28,523 nucleotides of DNA from JBBQXY01 sp051004815 (lineage in GTDB: Bacteria > Chloroflexota > Ktedonobacteria > Ktedonobacterales > Ktedonobacteraceae). Where the stretch lies: positions 1 to 28,523 of the forward strand of contig JBPCJY010000001.1 of the NCBI GenBank assembly GCA_051004815.1, in the 5' to 3' direction. The notes under the pieces were generated by a model. That model did no database searches. It had not been told where the DNA came from and was given only the letters and a program-made list of their open reading frames with translations. This document shows, in pieces, positions 22,980 through 28,523 of the stretch; positions within the stretch are counted from its first letter, which is position 1, and each line of letters starts with the position of its first letter. The translations under genes and the position numbers were made by a program.

Positions 22980-23655
22980 TCCGCCCGGCTACCTGAGCGA
23001 GCTTATGGCGGAACATGATATCCCTTGCGATATCGTCAATGTAGAAGAATACCCCATTCCTGATCCTGCGCAATACGCTGCCATTCTTTCCATGGGTGGC
23101 CCACAGCACGCGAATGCGCACGACAAATATCCCTATCTGGCGCAGGAAAAGCAGGTCTTACGTCGGGTGGTAGAGCAAGACATTCCATTTCTGGGTATCT
23201 GTCTGGGTGGTCAAGTGCTGGCAGGGGCTATGGGTGCCATCGTCAAACGCCATCATATGACCGAACTGGGATTTTACAAGGTGCAACTGACGGACGAGGG
23301 CAAAGATGATCCGCTTTATCATGGACTTCCCGGCTATCAGCAGGTCTTTCAATGGCACGAGGACACCTTTGCTATCCCCACGGGAGCCGTACACCTGGCA
23401 ACTAGCGAGAACACATTCAATCAGGCATTTCGTATTGGCAGGCGAGCCTACGCTTTGCAATATCACATTGAACTGACCCCCGCTATGCTGCAAACATGGC
23501 TGTATTTTCCAGAGTATCAGCAAGAAGTGATCAAAATATTGGGGCCGAACGCGCCCGATGTCATCGAGCAAGAGCGTGCAAAGTACTATGCGCTCTACCT
23601 TGCGCATGGGCGTCTACTCTTTGAGAATTTCCTGCGCCTGAGCGGATGTTTGTAA
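22936..23655 (+). CDS. Class I glutamine amidotransferase-like protein
   Basis: A 239-residue class I (triad) glutamine amidotransferase domain, alone. GTG 22936 is chosen because AGGAGA is nine bases upstream; the ATG at 22942 would be 15 bases away. The triad is C89 in FLGICLGGQVLAGAMG, H177 and E179 in ALQYHIEL. SMGGPQHAN is the usual oxyanion region. It resembles GMP-synthase-like GATase1 proteins (YfeJ type), some of which cut gamma-glutamyl groups or act on small peptides. The partner synthase is not seen. The start overlaps the GH57 end by 44 bases, so the two are translated from one message, although no pathway link is known to me. Confidence 0.9.
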   Translation: MKMKQVLALQHTWDDPPGYLSELMAEHDIPCDIVNVEEYPIPDPAQYAAILSMGGPQHANAHDKYPYLAQEKQVLRRVVEQDIPFLGICLGGQVLAGAMGAIVKRHHMTELGFYKVQLTDEGKDDPLYHGLPGYQQVFQWHEDTFAIPTGAVHLATSENTFNQAFRIGRRAYALQYHIELTPAMLQTWLYFPEYQQEVIKILGPNAPDVIEQERAKYYALYLAHGRLLFENFLRLSGCL

Positions 23656-23766
23656 GACTACTCTTCTCGCCGCCGCTATGTACCACTAATTTGTGGTATC
23701 ATGATGCAATCCCTGAGTTTTTGATAGGTTCTTACAGCATATCCCATTCCTTTTCGCGCACATATC

Positions 23767-23775
23767 TGCTATACT
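23767..23775 (+). promoter_or_regulatory. Candidate extended -10 promoter of the PP2C gene
   Basis: TG-C-TATACT, 88 bases before the ATG at 23863, in the 207-base gap after the amidotransferase gene. The -35 region is weak. Apart from this the gap shows no other element. Confidence 0.4.
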
Positions 23776-23862
23776 GACACACAATATAACCAATGAAATC
23801 TTCAAGATGGCCTGATAAATTAAGCGTGTGGGAGCGGACCTTGCAAGGAGTACTCGACAAAG

Positions 23863-24801
23863 ATGTCGCATCATAGAATCAATCGACATAATCATAATGC
23901 TATAGGGGTGAAAACCTCGGAACTATTCACTTTCTCCCGTTATACGGTGGCGTGTGAACGTCATCCTAACCGTAATGAGGACACCATTATTGCCCACGAA
24001 ACGAGCGGCCTCGCGGCTGTTTTTGATGGCGTGGGTGGAAGTGCAGCCGGAGAGATTGCCTCGCAGACCGCGGCTCGCTCAACCATTAAGGGCTGGAAAC
24101 GCACCCTCCAGCAGGTGCAAAAAGGGCGCAAAGCCTATAGGATTCTTGAAGAGCAGAAAGAGCATAGCCATGCCGATCTCTGTGCTATACTCGAACAACT
24201 CGTCCTTGATGCCGACGATCAAGTACGCAACGATGGCGCACGACGGGCCGGTACCAGTGATCTCGCGACCACCGTCGCTTTAGCTGCTTTCATTCGTAAG
24301 GCGGATACCCCTGGCTATACCATGGTTCATGCCCACGTAGGCGATAGCCGTATCTATCTGCTCCGCGCCAATGAACCTCTCAAACGGCTCACCAGCGATG
24401 ATGGCCTCCTGGCAAAGTTAGTCGAAAACCAGGTAGTACACGAGTCAGACGCCCTACGTATCGATCAGGCCATGCGAACAGACCAACTCTCAGACACTGA
24501 ATATAGCTACTTTCGCTTACGCGGCGGCATCACACAAGCCCTTGGTGGCCCATTACCACCAACCATCCACCTTGACCAGGTCTCTGTGTTTCCCGGTGAT
24601 CGCATCCTCCTCTGTACCGATGGTATCCACGACAATTTGATCGATGAAGAAATTGCAGGAATCTTGCGCTCCGAACCCCGGACATCCGTGGCCCGCCTAT
24701 TGGTAGAACACTCCATTGAACGCTCCCACCAGGAACGCCATTTCACAGTACGCGCCAAACCAGATGATATGAGTGCTATCGTCATCACCTGCCGCTACTA
24801 A
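23863..24801 (+). CDS. PP2C-family serine/threonine protein phosphatase
   Basis: A 312-residue metal-dependent phosphatase that removes phosphate from serine/threonine and may oppose Hanks-type kinases. ATG 23863 with AAGGAG 12 bases upstream. Motifs in order: RNEDTIIAH (E39, D40), VFDGVGGSAAGEIAS (D55, G56), HVGDSRIYLLR, the RGGITQALGG turn, LLCTDGIHDNL, and the last metal aspartate in KPDDMSAIVI (D301 or D302). It is soluble, without membrane segments. A 40-residue insertion (KGWKRTLQQVQKGRKAYRIL) lies after the second motif. No kinase gene is next to it, so its target is unknown. Confidence 0.94.
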   Translation: MSHHRINRHNHNAIGVKTSELFTFSRYTVACERHPNRNEDTIIAHETSGLAAVFDGVGGSAAGEIASQTAARSTIKGWKRTLQQVQKGRKAYRILEEQKEHSHADLCAILEQLVLDADDQVRNDGARRAGTSDLATTVALAAFIRKADTPGYTMVHAHVGDSRIYLLRANEPLKRLTSDDGLLAKLVENQVVHESDALRIDQAMRTDQLSDTEYSYFRLRGGITQALGGPLPPTIHLDQVSVFPGDRILLCTDGIHDNLIDEEIAGILRSEPRTSVARLLVEHSIERSHQERHFTVRAKPDDMSAIVITCRY

Positions 24802-24852
24802 CTACGTTGGGACAGGACCTGTGCATCAATGCTCATGATGCAATGTTGGTGA

Positions 24853-24880
24853 CCAGGGCGACCGCAAGGGATCGCCCTGG
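24853..24880 (-). repeat. Intergenic REP-like palindrome, copy 3
   Basis: CCAGGGCGA, core CCGCAAGGGA, TCGCCCTGG: the element of 4142 in the opposite orientation, identical after reversal. It lies 52 bases after the PP2C stop, where its hairpin could end the message. The remaining gap to 25003 shows nothing else. Confidence 0.85.
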
Positions 24881-25003
24881 TAATCATTCATAGGCTCTTG
24901 ACGTTGGGGTGCAATTCAATGCTTTGTACCCCAAAACTGTCACAAAGCTCGTTCCAATAAGTACCATAGAATGCCACTATCATGCGGTACTTTCGCTATT
25001 TCG

Positions 25004-25012
25004 TGCTATACT
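25004..25012 (+). promoter_or_regulatory. Candidate extended -10 promoter of the CAP lipoprotein gene
   Basis: TG-C-TATACT, about 104 bases before GTG 25116. The same nonamer precedes the genes at 17928 and 23863; the -35 region is weak. Confidence 0.4.
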
Positions 25013-25115
25013 GTTCATGGTGCAACTTTTAGAATGCCTTGGATAGCTTCCTTGCATGCAAACATAAAAAGTGGCATTTCTAACGCAAATAGGTATGGGA
25101 AGGAGTCGCGTTCTC

Positions 25116-25829
25116 GTGGGTAGAAAAGTTTTGTGTATTCTTGGGCTATGTTTCATCGTACTACTCAGCGCGTGCGGTGCGCCACAGAACAACCAATTGG
25201 CACCTAAACAGCCCTTGATCAGCGATAGCGTACATGCAGAGCAGAAGCTGTCACCCACGCCGACTCCGCCGCTACTCATTCCCCCGCAAGTTGCCACACC
25301 TACCCCTAAACCTGTACCCACACATGCTATCATTCCTACGCTTGGCCCTCCCACAAACATTCCTGGCACAGGTTCCGGCTCAGCCCCCTATGGCCCACCT
25401 CCCGCCATGACCTCCGAAGAGATTCAATTAACGCAACAACTCTTTGCCTTGATTAATCATGATCGTGCCGTGCGAGGCCTCTATCCCTTTGTCTGGAATA
25501 GCACGTTGGCGGGTGGTGCTCGCTTGCACAGTTGGAACATGGTGCATTGCGGCTTTAGCCATACCTGCCCCGATGGACTCGACCAGTGTACGCGTATTGC
25601 CAACGAAGGTTTCGCGGGTTTTTCAGATTGTGGCGAATGTATCGGTCTTGCTGGCCCATATCCCACTGCCGTGGCCGGTGTTGACGCAGTGCAAGAGAGC
25701 ATGATCAATGAGCCTCCCAACGGCTGGCATCGCATACATCTGACCAGTACAACCTTGCACCGCATCGGCGTCGGTATCTTTGTGGATTCCAGAGGATGGC
25801 CCTGGTTCACAGAAGATATGGTCAGTTGA
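25116..25829 (+). CDS. CAP-domain (SCP/PR-1-like) lipoprotein
   Basis: A 237-residue exported protein. GTG 25116 is chosen because GGGAAGGAG precedes it by about 10-12 bases and the lipoprotein signal then begins at once (GRKVLCILGLCFIVLLSACG). The lipobox LSAC puts the lipid on C20. A linker rich in P and T (about 45-95: SPTPTPPLLIPPQ, TPTPKPVPTH) spans the surface layer. Residues about 105-237 form a CAP domain (LTQQLFALINHDRAVRGLYP and FVWNSTLAGGARLHSWNM, ending in GVGIFVDSRGWPWFTEDMVS). It carries several extra cysteines (HCGFSHTC, DQCT, DCGEC) that could form disulfides. CAP proteins have roles from lipid binding to protease-like activity; the function here is unknown. A hairpin overlaps the stop codon. 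Confidence 0.88.
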   Translation: MGRKVLCILGLCFIVLLSACGAPQNNQLAPKQPLISDSVHAEQKLSPTPTPPLLIPPQVATPTPKPVPTHAIIPTLGPPTNIPGTGSGSAPYGPPPAMTSEEIQLTQQLFALINHDRAVRGLYPFVWNSTLAGGARLHSWNMVHCGFSHTCPDGLDQCTRIANEGFAGFSDCGECIGLAGPYPTAVAGVDAVQESMINEPPNGWHRIHLTSTTLHRIGVGIFVDSRGWPWFTEDMVS

Positions 25830-25860
25830 AGCTGTATACAAGAGAGCTTGTACACAGCTT
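25829..25860. terminator. Bidirectional hairpin between convergent genes
   Basis: AAGCTGTATACAAG and CTTGTACACAGCTT pair over 14 bases with one mismatch around the loop AGAG. It begins at the last base of the CAP gene stop and ends 14 bases before the end of the minus-strand glycosidase, so it could serve both. No long T run is present. Confidence 0.6.
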
Positions 25861-25874
25861 TCAGCGGTAAGCCG

Positions 25875-28211
25875 TCAAGCAGGTAATGGTAGCAGCTGCG
25901 GTAGTGAAAGTTTTCGTTCCTCTCCCCACACTCCTTGCCATTCACATTCTTCTGTGGTACTCACTGGTAGCACCGTATCTTCAGTGACTTTTTCTTGCTT
26001 TGTGCAGCGTAGACGAACAGTATAGTCCTTGCTATTCTCATCCCCTACTCTACACTCGATACCCAGCGTATATATTCCCCACTGTATCGGCTCGATGCGA
26101 TAGACCGTACCAACGCGGCGCAGTGCCTGTGGCAACATAGGAGCCACTATCACTATCCCCGCCTCTTCCTCGCGCATACCAAGCAAGTAGCGTAGCAGCA
26201 GGTGAATGCTCAATGCCCCCCAACCATAGCCTTCGATGCCGCCATTAGCATAGGTGTACGCGCCGTCATCTTCAACACCGATAACACGACGGTACTCGCG
26301 GGTAACGCCCGGTAAGCCTCCCTCCTCGTCGGGACGACGGCTATCGGCACTGCGATACGAGCCTTCAATGTAGCGATAGGCAAGCTCTGTAGCTTCTGCT
26401 GGCATGCTAGCCGCGGAGGCCGCACCTACCAGGGTCATCACCACTGGCGGCCATGAGAGTGGTGCCCAGCCAGAGCTATGGGCAGGTGGATGTGCCAATG
26501 CCTCGCGTAATTGCTCGACATGATCCCAACCGGAAGCTCCACAAAAAATCGGAGCCAGGTGCATCGCATCCTGTTGTGTAGACCATTCACCTGCCACCGA
26601 GTCATAGTCACGGAACCAGCCATCTTGCCACATCAAGCGCGTCTTGACGGTGAAAGTATGCGCGACTTCCCGCCATTCTTCCGCCTCAACCGCAAAATCG
26701 CTAGCGTCGTTCCCTATTTCCCCGGCACTTGCCAGCAGCGTTGCCCAACGCGCCATGATTTCTCCTGCCTGCACCATGCTGGCCTGCAAATCCACTGGGC
26801 GCACATGCTGGATGATGCTACCACCTGTCTGCTGCGGCCCAAAGCGGCTGGACACATCTTGCCCGCTTTCCCACGAACAGGCATAGACCAGCCACCCTGC
26901 GGCGTCTGTACGATACTGCAACCACCAGCGTAAATAGGCTGCCGCTTTAGGATAGAGCCGACGCAACCAGCGCAAATCCCCTGTTCTTCTAAATATCTGA
27001 TCGCAGCACCACAATGGAAAGCCCCATTCGGGTGCGGTTCCACACAATTGTCCATCGTCAGCCACCATATTGTAGCTGCCATCTTCGCGCATACACGGTA
27101 GTTGAGAATGTGGCGACGCTTCGAAATGCCCAAGGATGACCTCGGCTGCCAATGACGGGTCGGCATAACTCAGAAAGAGCACATCCATTGCCGCCTCAGC
27201 CAGTACCATACGTGGAGCCTGTATTTGCATACCATCCCAAAAGCTGGCAAGAACGCCAACTGGTGGACGTATGGTCATGCGCACCGTCTCCTGATCGTAG
27301 ACCCAACCACGCCGCCAATGGGCTGGCCAATCACCAGAAAGTTGCGGTGTTCGCTCCCAGAATGCCTCATCGTCAGCGCGATGCTCGGCTTCGGCCAGGG
27401 CGATCTCTTCAATGCCATCCTGCCAGTGTTGGTTGGCTTGATCCTGCGAGACCCCACGCGCCAATATCACGTTTAGAATGCGTTCTTGACCGCCATCTAA
27501 GGTCAGTGAGCAGGGCAAGGCAAGTGTGCGTACCTGCCAACCATTCTCTTCTTGCCGTTGTGTGATATGTGGCCGTGCCACCTCTTCCCCCGCGGCCCAA
27601 TGTGCGATCTCTTCGAGTGAGACGGTATAACCCATCGTGCCAATTTCCAGCGGCCCACCATCGGCTGCTCGTACCCCATGCATAAATACATCGCCTTCAC
27701 TGGCGAGGCCAAGCATCACATAACTACTATCAAGTTCTTGCCGTGCATACAATCCATGTTCCCACAGCCGACTGGTAAAGGGATTGTGCGTATGGCAATG
27801 GATAAGATAACAGGTGATAGGTAATGGCTGACGCATAGTAGTTTTCAGCACAACAACGCAGCCCAGGGTATGTTCCGCGACCAGAAAATAACGGGCAGTC
27901 AGCGTCAATCCGTATGGAGGTATCAGGCAGGTATATTCAAAACGATGCCGCGTGTGCAGGTGGCTAGTGATGCTACAGCCATGACGTTGAAAGTCTTCCG
28001 GCGTGACCATGACCTGATGCCCTATTTTTAGCCCGATGGTGAGATGGGCAGTATATTGAAATTGGTTGCGTACATACGTTCCGAGATTGGGAACATGCCA
28101 CCCCATGCCAAGTGGTGCCAGCGAACGCAACACACCGCTCGGATTGAGCTTCCACGAGTGATACGGATTGTCCAGATAGCCATGCGGGGTAAAATCGTCG
28201 TGAGGAATCAT
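25875..28211 (-). CDS. Large (alpha/alpha)6-barrel glycosidase (GH63/MGH1-like)
   Basis: A 778-residue enzyme of the six-hairpin glycosidase group. ATG 28211 has AGGGAG seven bases upstream; GTG 28217 is an alternative. The N-terminal 260 residues form a beta-sandwich (HSWKLNPSGVLRSLAPLGMG, ARYFLVAEHTLGCVVV). From about 290 the helical barrel begins: FWDGMQIQAPRMVLAEAAMD, LPCMREDGSYNMVADDGQL, GTAPEWGFPLWCCDQIF, and CSWESGQDVSSRFG, which is like the WESG-x-D-x-S-P-R pattern of GH63 and mannosylglycerate hydrolases. The last barrel helices are EYRRVIGVEDDGAYTYANGG and YGWGALSIHLLLRYLLGM. A short C-terminal beta domain follows. There is no signal peptide, so it is cytoplasmic. Likely substrates are alpha-glucosides, trehalose-like or glucosylglycerate-type compounds; the sequence does not decide. 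Confidence 0.85.
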   Translation of the reverse strand: MIPHDDFTPHGYLDNPYHSWKLNPSGVLRSLAPLGMGWHVPNLGTYVRNQFQYTAHLTIGLKIGHQVMVTPEDFQRHGCSITSHLHTRHRFEYTCLIPPYGLTLTARYFLVAEHTLGCVVVLKTTMRQPLPITCYLIHCHTHNPFTSRLWEHGLYARQELDSSYVMLGLASEGDVFMHGVRAADGGPLEIGTMGYTVSLEEIAHWAAGEEVARPHITQRQEENGWQVRTLALPCSLTLDGGQERILNVILARGVSQDQANQHWQDGIEEIALAEAEHRADDEAFWERTPQLSGDWPAHWRRGWVYDQETVRMTIRPPVGVLASFWDGMQIQAPRMVLAEAAMDVLFLSYADPSLAAEVILGHFEASPHSQLPCMREDGSYNMVADDGQLCGTAPEWGFPLWCCDQIFRRTGDLRWLRRLYPKAAAYLRWWLQYRTDAAGWLVYACSWESGQDVSSRFGPQQTGGSIIQHVRPVDLQASMVQAGEIMARWATLLASAGEIGNDASDFAVEAEEWREVAHTFTVKTRLMWQDGWFRDYDSVAGEWSTQQDAMHLAPIFCGASGWDHVEQLREALAHPPAHSSGWAPLSWPPVVMTLVGAASAASMPAEATELAYRYIEGSYRSADSRRPDEEGGLPGVTREYRRVIGVEDDGAYTYANGGIEGYGWGALSIHLLLRYLLGMREEEAGIVIVAPMLPQALRRVGTVYRIEPIQWGIYTLGIECRVGDENSKDYTVRLRCTKQEKVTEDTVLPVSTTEECEWQGVWGEERKLSLPQLLPLPA

Positions 28212-28261
28212 GAACACACTCCCTACTGCTCTTCACAAACAAGAGAACTCTTTCCTGCAGT

Positions 28262-28375
28262 TTCCAGGGCGACCGCAAGGGATCGCCCCTACTATATCCG
28301 TCCAGCCCCCACGCAAAGCAGCTCTGTGAGTCACCTGGTGTATAGTAGGGGCGATCCCTTGCGGTCGCCCTGGAA
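28262..28375. repeat. 35-bp perfect inverted repeat made of two REP-like palindromes
   Basis: Arms 28262-28296 and 28341-28375 are perfect inverted copies of 35 bases, with a 44-base loop. Each arm contains the 27-28-base element of 4142 (copies at 28264-28290 and 28347-28373), extended by TT on the outer side and TACTATA on the inner side. Because each arm is itself palindromic, the region can fold in two ways (two small hairpins or one long one). It lies between the divergent glycosidase and the last gene. Confidence 0.88.
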
Positions 28376-28428
28376 GCCATTTTTGCCCTCTCAGCGAGCA
28401 TTCACAGCCTCTGTCCTTTTCCCCCTTC

Positions 28429-28457
28429 TTGCGAAAACACTCAAATCTGTCTATACT
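28429..28457 (+). promoter_or_regulatory. Promoter of the last gene
   Basis: TTGCGA (28429-28434), 17-base spacer, TATACT (28452-28457), about 33 bases before the ATG at 28490. Confidence 0.5.
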
Positions 28458-28489
28458 ACAGTCAGAATAGATATATGAGGTGTATGTAT

Positions 28490-28523
28490 ATGGCAGATGA
28501 AGACAGCTCTATTGGCAAGCAGA
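28490..28523 (+). CDS. Start of a gene cut by the window end
   Basis: ATG 28490 has TGAGG nine bases upstream and a good promoter. Only MADEDSSIGKQ is visible before the window ends. A second in-frame ATG at 28484 is too close to the ribosome site. The product cannot be named. Confidence 0.55.
   Translation, partial: MADEDSSIGKQ

Noticed and set aside
24183..24191. TGCTATACT extended -10 motif
   Set aside because: It lies inside the intact PP2C gene (L-C-A-I-L), in the middle of a conserved frame; not a promoter.
4142..28375. CRISPR array from repeated 28-base units
   Set aside because: The 28-base units are spread over 24 kb in both orientations without regular spacers; they are REP-like elements.

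Overview
The window is about 28.5 kb of bacterial chromosome of moderate GC content. The likely source is a Chloroflexota member of the Ktedonobacteria type. That is an inference from the mixture of proteins (GAF-PAS-class III cyclase, NarL-type two-component pair, PP2C phosphatase, lipobox CAP protein, GH57 enzyme) and from several copies of a short intergenic palindromic repeat. No rRNA, tRNA, CRISPR array or intact mobile element was seen.

Layout. Bases 1-2819 are decayed: a UvrA-like ABC gene with an internal deletion, the frameshifted tail of a transposase, and an alpha/beta hydrolase with a frameshift. Bases 2868-5229 hold an intact M50 (site-2) protease with CBS domains and a convergent membrane-anchored two-domain protein. 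Bases 5423-9657 form the metabolic core: a promoter, sucC, sucD, a strong hairpin, an AcuC-like deacetylase and a GNAT acetyltransferase. They are followed on the minus strand by a class III cyclase and an NAD(P)-binding epimerase-like protein.

Bases 12774-14316 are a second decayed patch: a nucleotidyltransferase remnant, a partner gene with one in-frame stop, a frameshifted UPF0158 gene and a short orphan tail. Bases 14320-17473 (minus) encode a response regulator followed by its membrane histidine kinase. Then come an unrecognised 526-residue protein, a secreted SGNH hydrolase, a nested inverted repeat, and a GH57 glucanotransferase whose end overlaps a class I glutamine amidotransferase. 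A PP2C phosphatase, a CAP lipoprotein and a large minus-strand (alpha/alpha)6 glycosidase follow. A 35-bp perfect inverted repeat and the start of one more gene close the window.

How the genes may work together. The sucCD-acuC-GNAT run couples a TCA-cycle acyl-CoA ligase with a possible lysine acetylation/deacetylation pair. The GH57 enzyme and the six-hairpin glycosidase suggest alpha-glucan or disaccharide turnover. The cyclase, the two-component pair and the PP2C phosphatase are signalling genes with no visible link to each other. No clearly new multi-gene system was found. The best leads are the deacetylase/acetylase pair, the broken nucleotidyltransferase module, a cyclase without its substrate-specifying lysine, and an operator-like palindrome lying on the GH57 -10 box.
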